Below are positions 34,517 to 45,918 of a stretch of 64,000 nucleotides of DNA, in pieces. Under the pieces are notes generated by a model. The model saw only the letters and a program-made list of their open reading frames with translations. It was not told the DNA's origin and made no database searches. The position numbers and the translations under genes are program-made. The DNA lies in NCBI GenBank assembly GCA_949289305.1, contig CASENB010000024.1, forward strand, positions 39,136 through 103,135. The letters are read 5' to 3'. This DNA comes from an uncultured Spirochaetales bacterium. Its GTDB lineage: Bacteria > Spirochaetota > Spirochaetia > Sphaerochaetales > Sphaerochaetaceae. The stretch's first letter is position 1, and each line of letters starts with the position of its first letter.

Positions 34517-35800
34517 ATGGACGATTTAGAAAAAAGAGCCCTTAGCTATCATGAGGCGGATGGAAGACCTGGAAAGCTTTCCGTCGTTGCTACGAAACCA
34601 TGCAAAAGCGCAGACGACTTATCTCTTGCATATACGCCTGGTGTTGCAAAACCAGTTCTTAAGATCGAAGAAGATATAGATAACGCATATCGCTATACGA
34701 ACAAGGGAAATCTTGTTGCCGTAATTTCAAATGGAACTGCGATTTTAGGTCTTGGAGATAGAGGAGCGCTTGCTAGCAAGCCCGTTATGGAAGGAAAGGG
34801 TGTTCTTTTTAAGAGGTTTGCGGACATAGACGTATTCGATATTGAGATAAACGAAAAAGATCCTGACAAGCTTATTGAGATTATAAAGGCGATATCTCCT
34901 ACTTTCGGAGGCATTAACCTTGAGGATATAAAAGGGCCTGAATGTTTTAAGATCGAAAGCGAGCTGATCTCTTCTTGCGACATTCCTGTATTCCATGACG
35001 ATCAGCATGGAACTGCGATAATCGCCTCGGCGGGACTTATGAATGCAGCTGAAATAGTAAATAAGGATCTCTCCGAGTTGAAGGTCGTTGTAAACGGCGC
35101 AGGAGCTGCCGGAATCTCATGTGCAAGAATGTTCGCTTTAATCGGAATTAAAAAAGATAATATTATCATGCTAGACAGCAAAGGCGTTATTTACAGGGGA
35201 AGGGAAGGCCTTACGAAAGAGAAGGCGGAATTTGCTTCCTCTTCAAGCCTCAGAAGCCTTAAAGAGGCGGTAGAAGGTGCTGATGTCTTTATGGGATTAA
35301 GCAAACCTAATGTTTTAACAAAAGACATGCTTAAGAGCATGAACAGGGATGCGATCGTATTTGCAATGGCGAACCCTGATCCTGAAATCACATACGAGGA
35401 CGCAATCAGTGCAAGGAAGGATATAATCATGGCAACCGGACGCTCTGATTATCCGAACCAGATTAACAACGTCTTAGGATTCCCTTTCATATTCCGTGGG
35501 GCTCTCGATGTAAGGGCTAAGCAGATTACTGAAAAAATGAAACTTGCGGCAGCAAAGGCTCTGTCTGATCTTGCCAAAGAGGATGTTCCCGAGATCGTGT
35601 CGAAGGCATACGGCGGTGAAAAATTCAGCTTCGGCAGATCTTACATCGTACCGAAGCCGTTTGATCCTCGTGTAATCGAATATGAATCTGTCGCAGTTGC
35701 GAAAGCCGCTATTGAAGATGGCGTTGCAAGATCCGAGATTCAAGATTTCGATGAATATAAGGCATCTCTTAGAAAGAGGATGGAGAAATACTGGGCTTAA
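34517..35800 (+). CDS. NAD(P)-dependent malic enzyme
   Basis: 427 residues, the short bacterial form. The start at 34517 follows AAGGAG; a longer frame into the MATE gene is rejected. Recognised blocks are LAYTPGVAKPVL, NGTAILGLGDRG, GINLEDIKGPECF, FHDDQHGTAII (metal-binding Asp pair) and VVNGAGAAGISCA (dinucleotide fold). The C-terminal NQINNVLGFPFIFRGALD is typical. It oxidatively decarboxylates malate to pyruvate, providing NAD(P)H in the cytosol. No phosphotransacetylase-like extension is present. It overlaps the convergent coiled-coil gene by four bases. Confidence 0.95.
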   Translation: MDDLEKRALSYHEADGRPGKLSVVATKPCKSADDLSLAYTPGVAKPVLKIEEDIDNAYRYTNKGNLVAVISNGTAILGLGDRGALASKPVMEGKGVLFKRFADIDVFDIEINEKDPDKLIEIIKAISPTFGGINLEDIKGPECFKIESELISSCDIPVFHDDQHGTAIIASAGLMNAAEIVNKDLSELKVVVNGAGAAGISCARMFALIGIKKDNIIMLDSKGVIYRGREGLTKEKAEFASSSSLRSLKEAVEGADVFMGLSKPNVLTKDMLKSMNRDAIVFAMANPDPEITYEDAISARKDIIMATGRSDYPNQINNVLGFPFIFRGALDVRAKQITEKMKLAAAKALSDLAKEDVPEIVSKAYGGEKFSFGRSYIVPKPFDPRVIEYESVAVAKAAIEDGVARSEIQDFDEYKASLRKRMEKYWA

Positions 35801-36375
35801 AAGAATGATGATATAGTATCTTTTGCCTCTTTTAAGTTCTCATTATATTGTTTTTCAAGACGCTCGATATTCTGTTCTATGATTTCGAGCGTTTCTTTAT
35901 CATCCTCAATGCTTAAATGCACCTCTCTTCCTAATTGTTTGCTCATTGCCTCCGACTTTTGATCAAGAAGCGGCTTCAATTGTGCTTCAAGCTGTTCTAG
36001 AAGCTGTTTCCTGTGTACGGGGTACTGCTTTAGAAAAGCAAGCACCTGATCGTAATAGCCTGTCTTTTCGCTATCGTTTCCTACTGCAACAGAAAACAGC
36101 GTCTTTAGGCGTTCGTATCTGTCGTCGCTTACTTCGTATGTAGGGAGGCTCAACGATGAGATAATCAGGCTTTTCAGGCTTTCCCTTATCATTTTTGAAT
36201 CAAATCCTGACAAGCCTTTCAGCAGGCTGTCGTCTCTTTTGTCACTTGCAAGATACTCTCCTGCAATACGCTTTATTTTGTTCTCTTCTTCTTTTTCTCT
36301 GAGTTTGTTTTCATCTATTGCAATGCTTTCAGCTTTTTCCATTGCAATTTCAAATGCACTTTTAATTTTTCCCAT
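35797..36375 (-). CDS. Conserved-looking coiled-coil protein, unknown function
   Basis: A 192-residue, highly charged, soluble protein. Predicted helices dominate. Residues 1-45 and 125-190 have heptad-like patterns (for example IIEQNIERLEKQYNENLKEAKD) suggesting coiled coils. No catalytic motif, membrane segment or signal peptide is visible, and I recognise no family. It is a single gene on the minus strand between malic enzyme and the TRIC-AlaX-VTT operon, with its start 78 bases from the start of that operon. Codon use looks like its neighbours, so it is likely a resident gene. Confidence 0.7.
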   Translation of the reverse strand: MGKIKSAFEIAMEKAESIAIDENKLREKEEENKIKRIAGEYLASDKRDDSLLKGLSGFDSKMIRESLKSLIISSLSLPTYEVSDDRYERLKTLFSVAVGNDSEKTGYYDQVLAFLKQYPVHRKQLLEQLEAQLKPLLDQKSEAMSKQLGREVHLSIEDDKETLEIIEQNIERLEKQYNENLKEAKDTISSFF

Positions 36376-36453
36376 GACACTAATATAATTCTATCTTTGA
36401 AAAAAGAGAATAAGCTAATTTGCAAGGCATTGTTTCAATCTTCTCTTTTGTTT

Positions 36454-37101
36454 ATGCTCTTTGCTATGGACTTGAATATAATACTCTTTTTCGATCTTTT
36501 CGGAACTTGTGTCTTTGCAATTACAGGAGCGGTAAAAGGCATTAGAAACCGTCTTGATCTGCTTGGGGTTTTGTTTTTTGCCGTGACTGTAGGATGCGGC
36601 GGCGGAATGCTGAGGGACGCTCTTATCGGAAGCACGCCTGTTGCCGCCTTCAATGATTATAGATATTTTCTGATCTGCATAATAGCGGGACTCGTCTGCT
36701 TCATAATATCTCCAGTGGCAATCGGACGCTGGGCGATTATGATCTATTCGGATGCGATCGGGCTTGGAGTATTTACAGCGCTTGGAGTTGCAAAAGCCGC
36801 AGGTCTTGGCGTCAGCGTAGTCGGTCAGATCATGAGCGGTATGTTCACAGCCGTCGGCGGCGGCATAATACGCGATATCTTTTCTAAGGAAGTGCCTATG
36901 GTATTCACTTCCGACTTTTATGCTACAGCCTCATTGCTTGGCGCAATCTTGTATGTGTTTCTAAACTGTTTTACATCCTTAGAGGCGAATTCGCTTCTTT
37001 TCATAACAGCTTGCGCTACCACGCTTTTGAGAATAGTCGGCTTCAGGCATAAGTTCAAACTGCCTGTTGCAAGAATGCATGGGGAGGAGAAGAAGAAATG
37101 A
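36454..37101 (+). CDS. TRIC-family (UPF0126) cation channel-like membrane protein
   Basis: About 215 residues from the ATG at 36454 (another ATG at 36466; a TTG at 36397 gives a longer form). None has a clear SD, and family members start just before helix 1. Two tandem UPF0126 halves each contain three helices and a glycine-rich turn: TVGCGGGMLRDALIG and TAVGGGIIRDIFSKEVP. These glycine motifs are hallmarks of prokaryotic TRIC trimers, which conduct K+/Na+. YadS/YicG are the E. coli relatives, though their physiological substrate is debated. The stop overlaps the ATG of the AlaX-like gene (four bases). Confidence 0.87.
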   Translation: MLFAMDLNIILFFDLFGTCVFAITGAVKGIRNRLDLLGVLFFAVTVGCGGGMLRDALIGSTPVAAFNDYRYFLICIIAGLVCFIISPVAIGRWAIMIYSDAIGLGVFTALGVAKAAGLGVSVVGQIMSGMFTAVGGGIIRDIFSKEVPMVFTSDFYATASLLGAILYVFLNCFTSLEANSLLFITACATTLLRIVGFRHKFKLPVARMHGEEKKK

Positions 37102-38231
37102 CCCATTCTTTTTATAAGCAGCCTTATTTAAAAGAGCTAGATGTTAAGGTAGTGAGAATTGATGGGAATAACGTCTTTTTTAACGATACGATATTCTACG
37201 CAGAAGGGGGCGGACAGCCTGGGGATATCGGATTCTTCAATGATTATGAGATAGTAGACACTAAAAAAGAGGACGGAGAAATCGCCCATGTGTTCTCATC
37301 TGTAGAAGGGCTTTCTGTTGGCTCTGAAGGGCATCTGAAATTGGATTGGACTCATCGCTATTCTTTTATGAAGAGGCATAGCGCTCAGCATCTTCTCTCT
37401 TCCGTTTTTTATAAAAGCTTCAATCTTTCAACTGTCGCAGTCCATCTTGCAAAAGAGTATATAACAATAGAATTAAGCGTTAAGGATGTAAGTCTTGACA
37501 CCCTTTTAAGCGTTGAAAAAGAGGCGAATGATCTTGTGCGCCGAGGTCTTAAGATCGAGCAGAAAGATCTAAAAAGGGAGGATGCAGAGGCTCTTCATAT
37601 GAGACGAAGCATTAAAGTATCTGACGATGTGGTGAAGGTTGTCTTCATCGAAGGACAGGACCGCGTCGCATGCGGAGGAGTTCACGTTCGCAGTACCAAT
37701 GAAATAGGGGAGATATCATATTATGATTATGAGATTTTAAGAGGGCATATCAGAACTATCTGGAAAATAGACGACGAAGCGGAAAAAGAGAGAAGAGACA
37801 ATCTTTTCAGGATTAAGGATGCCGTTCATCTTCTTTCTGCAACGGAAGGGGATGTGATAAGGGATCTTAAAGCAAGACTTGAAGAGCTTGAGAAGCTGAG
37901 AAAGGAAATAAGAGACATACAGAATAGGGAGGCTAGGAAAGAGGCTCTTTCAATTGATGCAGACTATTGTGTTGTCTCAAGCGAATACCCCTTAGATGAG
38001 TTTAGGACGGTTTTAAGCAAGGAAAATAAACGAAAAGGCGTTCTGATTGTCAGAATTTTAGAGAAAAATGAATTTTTGTATATAGGAAATGAGGAGCATT
38101 TTTCTATTTTAAAAAATTGTTTATCTTTAAATGGAGGAGGAAGAGGAGGCCTTTATCAAGGATCTTACAGCATGAGAGCTGAAGATATGATAGCTAAGGC
38201 AAAAGAGGTGTTAGATGGATTTAAAGGATAA
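37098..38231 (+). CDS. Alanyl-tRNA editing protein AlaX-like, with DHHA1-type C-terminus
   Basis: 377 residues. The N-terminal YAEGGGQPGDIG is conserved in AlaRS/AlaX. Zinc ligands for trans-editing are HSAQH (residues about 94-98) and C-x-x-x-H in ACGGVHV (about 193-197). A coiled region (about 255-290, LKARLEELEKLRKE) links to a C-terminal domain with NGGGRGG like DHHA1. Length fits AlaX-L forms, which hydrolyse Ser- or Gly-mischarged tRNA-Ala. Situated between TRIC and VTT genes with overlapping ends, so co-translated with them. Confidence 0.92.
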   Translation: MTHSFYKQPYLKELDVKVVRIDGNNVFFNDTIFYAEGGGQPGDIGFFNDYEIVDTKKEDGEIAHVFSSVEGLSVGSEGHLKLDWTHRYSFMKRHSAQHLLSSVFYKSFNLSTVAVHLAKEYITIELSVKDVSLDTLLSVEKEANDLVRRGLKIEQKDLKREDAEALHMRRSIKVSDDVVKVVFIEGQDRVACGGVHVRSTNEIGEISYYDYEILRGHIRTIWKIDDEAEKERRDNLFRIKDAVHLLSATEGDVIRDLKARLEELEKLRKEIRDIQNREARKEALSIDADYCVVSSEYPLDEFRTVLSKENKRKGVLIVRILEKNEFLYIGNEEHFSILKNCLSLNGGGRGGLYQGSYSMRAEDMIAKAKEVLDGFKG

Positions 38232-38796
38232 GGTTTCAAAAAATCCGAAGATAAAACTTTATATAATAGTTGGATTCATCCCGATTATTCTAATGTTCGT
38301 CGGGTTCTATTTTGTAGTTCAGAAACTTGGGCAGCAGAACGTTTCTACGATAGCGGCAAGCATAAACGAACATTTCAATCTATTCACTATGTGCGTCTAT
38401 ATCTGGGTAACCGATACGTTCATACTTCCGCTTTCTCCGATGTTCGTATTCCCGATGCTAATTCAATACCCATGGTATGTTGCAATCCCCGCAACGGCTC
38501 TTGCTTCCGCTTTAGGGGGAATTTCTAGCTACCTGATTGGACGCCTTTTGGACAAGATTGGTTTTATTAACAGGGCTGTTTTAAGAGCATATGAAAAATG
38601 GGGAGGACATATAAATAAATATGGTACTGCATTCGTTCTGATCGCTTCAATTTTTCCCCTGCCTTTTTCAGCAATATGCATGGCAGCAGGGGTGATGAAA
38701 TTGAATTTCAGAAAAGTCTCGCTATATTCGTGTACAAGAATACTTAGAATGGCGATCTACTATTTCATGTGTTATCTTGGATTCGTTGCAGCCTGA
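38215..38796 (+). CDS. VTT-domain (DedA/YqaA-like) membrane protein
   Basis: 193 residues with about five hydrophobic segments. The VTT/SNARE-associated core is visible: DTFILPLSPMFVFPML, ASALGGISSYLIGRLLDKIG, then FVLIASIFPLPFSAICMAAGVMKLNF. DedA-superfamily proteins are now linked to lipid scrambling or flipping and to envelope homeostasis; the substrate here is unknown. It overlaps the AlaX gene by 17 bases and the convergent purB by 25 bases. The ATG at 38215 has AAAGAGG upstream. Confidence 0.87.
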   Translation: MDLKDKVSKNPKIKLYIIVGFIPIILMFVGFYFVVQKLGQQNVSTIAASINEHFNLFTMCVYIWVTDTFILPLSPMFVFPMLIQYPWYVAIPATALASALGGISSYLIGRLLDKIGFINRAVLRAYEKWGGHINKYGTAFVLIASIFPLPFSAICMAAGVMKLNFRKVSLYSCTRILRMAIYYFMCYLGFVAA

Positions 38797-40166
38797 ACGA
38801 CAGCTTCCGTTCTCTCTGCAGCCTCTCCAATATAGCTTGATGCATCTAATAGGTCTGCTATTTCATCCTTGCTTAGGTATTTTAAAAGGTTTTCGTCAGC
38901 AGATGCATCCTCTTTTAAATTGTTTATACCTTTTGTTTGAACGTCATCCCATGCCTTCAGGCATAATGATCTTATAACTTCGTGCATCTTCTGTCTGTCC
39001 GCACCTCGTTTCACAGCTTCCATCAAAACCCTTTCCGTAGCGCTGAATATTCCGTAATTTTTCATAAGGCGCTTAGTTGCGCTTTCATGGACGTTCATGC
39101 CGTTTACGATCTTTATTTCTGTTAAGAGAATCTCGTCAAGAGCGATGAAGCTTTCGCTTATGAAGATTCTTCTGTTTGCAGAATCGTCAAGACTTCGCTC
39201 TAGTATCGTCTGAGATGCGTTCTGCCATGCGCTGTTATATGAGGATGATATGAGTCTTGCAAGGGAGTTGATCTTTTCGCTATTTATCGGATTCCTCTTA
39301 AACGGCATTGCGGAAGAGCCCACCTGATGCTTTCCAAACGGCTCAGAGAACTCTCCAATCGGAGGGCTTTGTAGGATTCTGAAGTCTAAAGAGAACTTAG
39401 ACAGCGTGCAAGCGATCTTTGATAGCACTTCGATAATCCTCAGATCCTGTTTTCTTGTGTATATCTGGGTCGATGCTGTAAAGGCATTAAGCCCAAGCTC
39501 GTCCAGCGCCCATTTCTCCATGTCCGCCGCTTTTATATTCGTACCCTTTAAAAGCTCTGCATAACTTGACAGCGTTCCAACCGCGCCTTTGAATCCTTTT
39601 GCCTTGAGACGGTCTTTCACATATATTAGATCATCGAGATCATCGCTTAGATCCTGAATGGTCTGTGCAAGACGGTAGCCGATAGTTGTTATCTCAGCCG
39701 GCTGTATATGGGTAAATGCCATTGTAGGCGTATCCTTATATTCCATTGCTTTTTCAGAGAGTTTTGAGATAAGCAGGGTCAGCTTATTTTCTATTATCTC
39801 CATAGCCTCTTTAAATCGGATTACGTCTGCATTGTCTAGCGCATCCATGCTTGTCGCACCTAAATGTATTATTCCTCCGGCTGTAGGACATTGCTCTGCA
39901 TAAGTCTTGATCTCTGCCATCAGATCGTGCTTGATATCCTTTTCGATCTCGCTAGCTCTTTCTATGTCGATGTCATCCTTATGTTCTATGAGCTCTTCGA
40001 CCTGCTCTTTTGTAACAAGCCCGGCTTTCATTTCTGCCTTTGCCAGTGCAATCCAGACCAGTCTTAAAAGTTTTCTCTTATGCTCTTCTGAAAATGTTCT
40101 TCTCATCTCTTGTGAGCCGTAACGCCAAGTATAAGGACTTATGAAAGTATCATGATCGTAAGACAT
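38772..40166 (-). CDS. purB: Adenylosuccinate lyase
   Basis: 464 residues, fumarase/aspartase superfamily. The signature SSAMPFKRNPINSEKI (about 290-305) is complete, with the mobile-loop catalytic Ser. HLGATSMDALDN (about 99-110) and TAFTHIQPAE (about 148-157) supply the other active-site patches. It splits adenylosuccinate to AMP and SAICAR to AICAR. SD AGGAGGA lies in the nine bases after lacZ's stop, so it is expressed from a transcript that includes lacZ. purA, which makes its substrate, is just upstream of lacZ, so this is a split purA/purB pair. Confidence 0.96.
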   Translation of the reverse strand: MSYDHDTFISPYTWRYGSQEMRRTFSEEHKRKLLRLVWIALAKAEMKAGLVTKEQVEELIEHKDDIDIERASEIEKDIKHDLMAEIKTYAEQCPTAGGIIHLGATSMDALDNADVIRFKEAMEIIENKLTLLISKLSEKAMEYKDTPTMAFTHIQPAEITTIGYRLAQTIQDLSDDLDDLIYVKDRLKAKGFKGAVGTLSSYAELLKGTNIKAADMEKWALDELGLNAFTASTQIYTRKQDLRIIEVLSKIACTLSKFSLDFRILQSPPIGEFSEPFGKHQVGSSAMPFKRNPINSEKINSLARLISSSYNSAWQNASQTILERSLDDSANRRIFISESFIALDEILLTEIKIVNGMNVHESATKRLMKNYGIFSATERVLMEAVKRGADRQKMHEVIRSLCLKAWDDVQTKGINNLKEDASADENLLKYLSKDEIADLLDASSYIGEAAERTEAVVQAATNPR

Positions 40167-40175
40167 CTTTTCCTC

Positions 40176-43070
<2,895 letters not shown>

Positions 43071-43095
43071 TTAGCATGTAAAGAGGAAAAACAGA

Positions 43096-43121
43096 ATAAA
43101 AATGGCAGGAAGTCCTGCCAT
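43096..43121 (-). terminator. Terminator between the candidate small RNA and lacZ
   Basis: On the minus strand an 8-bp perfect stem (ATGGCAGG with CCTGCCAT, loop of four) is followed by TTTTTATT. It ends 29 bases before the lacZ start. Confidence 0.65.
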
Positions 43122-43202
43122 GTTGGGGAAATATGTCTTTAGCCGTGCAAATACCCTGGTATGTTTTGTATGGGGTAAAAGGTTTTAAAGGATCTTTGCA
43201 CG
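43096..43202 (-). ncRNA. Candidate small structured RNA between purA and lacZ
   Basis: On the minus strand a TTGACA (43236-43231) and, 17 bases on, a weak -10 GATTCT place a start near 43201. The predicted RNA begins with CGTGCAAA (43202-43195), which pairs perfectly with TTTGCACG (43151-43144). A nested TACCC/GGGTA stem (43178-43174 with 43156-43152) and an 8-bp terminator hairpin with five T end it. No ORF longer than a few codons fits. It matches no RNA family I know. A leader of lacZ is an alternative, but the terminator lies between. Confidence 0.4.
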
Positions 43203-43294
43203 CTCTTAGAATCTGACACTATTGGCAATTTGTCAAAAAATGTTAATGAGGAAATGAAAATAAAAACAGTAATTTATTGTATTTGATGAAATTG

Positions 43295-43330
43295 TAAAAA
43301 TAATCCCTTCAAGTATGGCTACTTAAAGGG
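43295..43330 (-). terminator. Likely purA terminator
   Basis: Just after the purA stop on the minus strand, an 11-bp stem (CCCTT-x-AAGTA type, one mismatch; 43305-43315 with 43320-43330) is followed by ATTATTTTTA. A 4-base loop closes it. Confidence 0.7.
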
Positions 43331-43342
43331 ATATGTTCATCA

Positions 43343-44623
43343 TTATCTGACAATAAGCTGTTCTCTCTTCGGGCCGACTGAGATGTAGCTGATTTTCGTA
43401 TTCAGCATTTTCTCTAGTTCAAGCACGTACTCTTTTGCTTTTTCTGGAAGATCTTCCCATTTTTCGCATTTGCTTGTGTCTTCCATCCAACCATCGAATT
43501 CTTTATAAATTGGTTTTGCCCTCTCCTGAAGGTTCGTCTCAGGAAGATATGAGTAGTATTGTCCGTCGATCTGATAGCCTGTGCAGACTAAGATTTTTTC
43601 AAAAGTATCGAGAACGTCCATCTTCGTAAGGGCTAAATCGGTAACGCCGTTCATATAGCATGCGTAGTCTGCAGCAACTGCGTCAAACCATCCGCACCTG
43701 CGAGGACGTCCTGTTGTTGCTCCATACTCTCCGCCGATCTCTCTTAGCTTAGTAGCGGTCTCGTCAAAGAGTTCTGTCATGTAAGGGCCGCCGCCAACGC
43801 TTGTAGAGTAAGCTTTTGCTACTCCGATTACCTTCTGAATCGCCCATGCAGGTACTGCAGAGCCGTTTGCCGCTCCCGCAACGGTAGGGTTGCTTGATGT
43901 CGTATATGGATAGATGCCCCAGTCGTTATCTCTCATTATTCCAAGCTGTCCTTCAAGAAGGACTTTTTTATTGCTTTCCACAGCTTCTCTTACTACAGGG
44001 ACCGTGTCGATGATGAAAGATCCGAACTCTTCTTTCCACTTTGCGCATAGAGCAAGAAGGTCTTTGAGCTCATATGTCTTAAGGCCGTAGTATTCTAGCT
44101 CTCTGTTCTTTCTAGGGAGCAGCATTGAAAGTCTTTTCTCAAGGAATTCTTCATCCAAAAGATCTCCTGCTCTTAATCCTGATCGTGATGCCTTATCTGT
44201 ATAGCAAGGGCCTATTCCTCTTTTAGTCGTTCCGATCTTCTGGCTTGAATCTCTCTTTGCTTCCTCTGCACCATCAAGATCCTGATGGTATGGCATGATA
44301 AGATGTGCTCTTGAATCGATGAATACGTTCTCAATCGGCATCTTGGAAATCTTTCTGATATTTTCAAGCTCTTCATGCATCGTATTGAAGTTTACGACCG
44401 TTCCTGCACCTACAATGTTCATCGTATCTGGATTGAATATGCCGCTAGGAAGGATGTGAAGAGCGAACTTACCCTTGTCGTTGATAACGGTGTGTCCTGC
44501 GTTATCTCCTCCTTGGTACCTGATTACGATATCTGCATCCTGTGCAAAATAATCTACGATTCTGCCTTTTCCTTCATCTCCGTATTGAACGCCAACAATG
44601 GCTGTTACGTTTGTTTTTTTCAT
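43343..44623 (-). CDS. purA: Adenylosuccinate synthetase
   Basis: 426 residues, standard length. The GTP-binding loop VQYGDEGKGRIVDYF (12-26), the QGGDNAGHTV block (38-47) and SRSGLRAGDL are diagnostic. GRPRRCGWFDAVAADYA lies at about 305-321. It ligates IMP and aspartate using GTP to form adenylosuccinate, the committed step to AMP. Its start overlaps the stop of the phosphoribosyltransferase gene by four bases, so it is co-expressed with two salvage enzymes. A hairpin terminator follows directly. purB lies beyond lacZ on the same strand. Confidence 0.97.
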   Translation of the reverse strand: MKKTNVTAIVGVQYGDEGKGRIVDYFAQDADIVIRYQGGDNAGHTVINDKGKFALHILPSGIFNPDTMNIVGAGTVVNFNTMHEELENIRKISKMPIENVFIDSRAHLIMPYHQDLDGAEEAKRDSSQKIGTTKRGIGPCYTDKASRSGLRAGDLLDEEFLEKRLSMLLPRKNRELEYYGLKTYELKDLLALCAKWKEEFGSFIIDTVPVVREAVESNKKVLLEGQLGIMRDNDWGIYPYTTSSNPTVAGAANGSAVPAWAIQKVIGVAKAYSTSVGGGPYMTELFDETATKLREIGGEYGATTGRPRRCGWFDAVAADYACYMNGVTDLALTKMDVLDTFEKILVCTGYQIDGQYYSYLPETNLQERAKPIYKEFDGWMEDTSKCEKWEDLPEKAKEYVLELEKMLNTKISYISVGPKREQLIVR

Positions 44624-45180
44624 ATGATAAACTCCTTGCCTTCTTTCTTTAGACGGGCAAACATCTCTTTTTCAAGTCTTTCCTGTTCGTCGATATCCTC
44701 AGCATCCCATGGATATTTGATCCATATGTCTTCGACTTCCATCGCAGGGTAATATCTCTTGATCTCTGGCGGGAACTCAACGTCTTTCTGCTTCAGCTTA
44801 TTGTGAAGTATCAGTACTGCAATCTCTTCTGGTTCATAGCTTAGAAGTTCTCCAACACAGTAGGCGAGAGTAGCTCTTGTATCGTCAACTTCGTCAATTA
44901 AAAGAACCTTCTTCCCTCTTAGTTGTTCTTGAACTTCATCAATCCACTGGATCTTGGTTGGATGTTCCCTATGCTTATGATCGATTCCGTAATATGATAT
45001 CCCGACTGCATAAATAGGGCGGTTTATGAAAGTCTTTATGATACGTGCAGGAATGAATCCTCCTGATCCGATTGCAACGATTACATCTGGATCGAATCCA
45101 GAGTCGAGAATTTGCTTCGCAAGCCTTTTAATAAGCTTATGAACCGTGTTGTAGCTAACATAGAGTTTCTCTTCAGCCAT
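44620..45180 (-). CDS. Purine phosphoribosyltransferase (Gpt/xanthine-guanine-like)
   Basis: 186 residues of the type I PRTase fold. The PRPP-binding loop is VLLIDEVDDTRATL (91-104), with the two acidic residues and the following Thr in place. VIVAIGSGGFIPARII (34-49) precedes it. The C-terminal WIKYPWD places a Trp-containing loop typical of Gpt-type enzymes that use xanthine, guanine or hypoxanthine. It salvages free purine bases to nucleotides in the cytosol. Located between hpt and purA with a 7-base gap and a 4-base overlap. Substrate preference cannot be read. Confidence 0.87.
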   Translation of the reverse strand: MAEEKLYVSYNTVHKLIKRLAKQILDSGFDPDVIVAIGSGGFIPARIIKTFINRPIYAVGISYYGIDHKHREHPTKIQWIDEVQEQLRGKKVLLIDEVDDTRATLAYCVGELLSYEPEEIAVLILHNKLKQKDVEFPPEIKRYYPAMEVEDIWIKYPWDAEDIDEQERLEKEMFARLKKEGKEFII

Positions 45181-45187
45181 TGTTCCC

Positions 45188-45751
45188 TCACTTCTTTGGA
45201 TACATCTCTGCTATGTAAGGCAGAGTCCTATATTCTTCTTTATAGTCCAAACCGTAACCGACGACCCATACATCTGGAATTTCAAAACCGACATACTCGA
45301 CAGGAACGTCAACTTCGTGTCTTTCGCTTTTATCTAGAAAGACCGCTGTCTCAATGCTCTTAACGCCTCTGCTTTTAAACGTCTTTATCAGATAGGCTAG
45401 GGTGTTGCCGCTATCTAAGATGTCTTCGACTATTAATACATGATGGTCTGCAAGATTTTCCCTTGTGTCCATAAGTAGTCTTACTTCCCCTCTCTTGTCC
45501 CCCTTTTCTCCATATGAGGAGATGGCGATGAAGTCTACTTTGTGCTTGATAGTCAGTTTTCTAGATAGGTCTGCCATGAAAATAAAAGAACCTTTCAGAA
45601 CTCCTACAAGAATTAGAGGCTCGTCAAGGTCCTTGTATTTTTCGTCAATCTTATGTGCAAGCTCGTCCACTCTTCTGGAGATGGTGTCCGCATCAATTAA
45701 TATCCTGCTTAAATCATTTGTTAAAGGTGGAATAGAAAGAGATGATGTCAT
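45188..45751 (-). CDS. hpt: Hypoxanthine phosphoribosyltransferase
   Basis: 187 residues. LVGVLKGSFIFMADLSR (48-64) is the Hpt substrate-loop signature, and HVLIVEDILDSGNTLAYL (103-120) is the PRPP loop with ED. The flexible SSYG loop and the C-terminal VVGYGLDYKEEYR are also conserved. It converts hypoxanthine (and guanine) to IMP (GMP); IMP is then the substrate of PurA encoded two genes downstream. SD AAGGAAGGA is strong. First gene of the minus-strand hpt-PRTase-purA operon, divergent from the RecA-like gene at 45919. Confidence 0.95.
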   Translation of the reverse strand: MTSSLSIPPLTNDLSRILIDADTISRRVDELAHKIDEKYKDLDEPLILVGVLKGSFIFMADLSRKLTIKHKVDFIAISSYGEKGDKRGEVRLLMDTRENLADHHVLIVEDILDSGNTLAYLIKTFKSRGVKSIETAVFLDKSERHEVDVPVEYVGFEIPDVWVVGYGLDYKEEYRTLPYIAEMYPKK

Positions 45752-45773
45752 TAGCTGTCCTTCCTTGTTGAAA

Positions 45774-45818
45774 ATACCCTTTAATTTTATAAGATTGTTA
45801 ATCCTATGAAAAGGGTAT
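45774..45818. promoter_or_regulatory. Inverted repeat in hpt leader/divergent region
   Basis: ATACCCTTT (45774-45782) and AAAGGGTAT (45810-45818) are perfect 9-bp inverted arms separated by 27 bases. They could form a stem in the hpt leader or bind a regulator acting on both divergent genes. It does not match the purine-riboswitch core I looked for. Confidence 0.4.
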
Positions 45819-45859
45819 ATGAGAAAATTATGCGTTATCTTAAATTTTGAAGATTTTCT

Positions 45860-45888
45860 TTGTCTTTACATTTTTACTGAGGTATACT
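45860..45888 (+). promoter_or_regulatory. Sigma70-type promoter for the RecA-like ATPase gene
   Basis: TTGTCT (45860-45865), 17-base spacer, TATACT (45883-45888). The SD AGGAGGAAAAT and the ATG at 45919 follow at normal distances. Confidence 0.6.
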
Positions 45889-45918
45889 TAGAAAAAGCAA
45901 AAACAGGAGGAAAATAAA

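Noticed and set aside
45752..45918. Purine riboswitch upstream of hpt
   Set aside because: I looked for the conserved purine-aptamer core on both strands and did not find it; only an unrelated inverted repeat is present.
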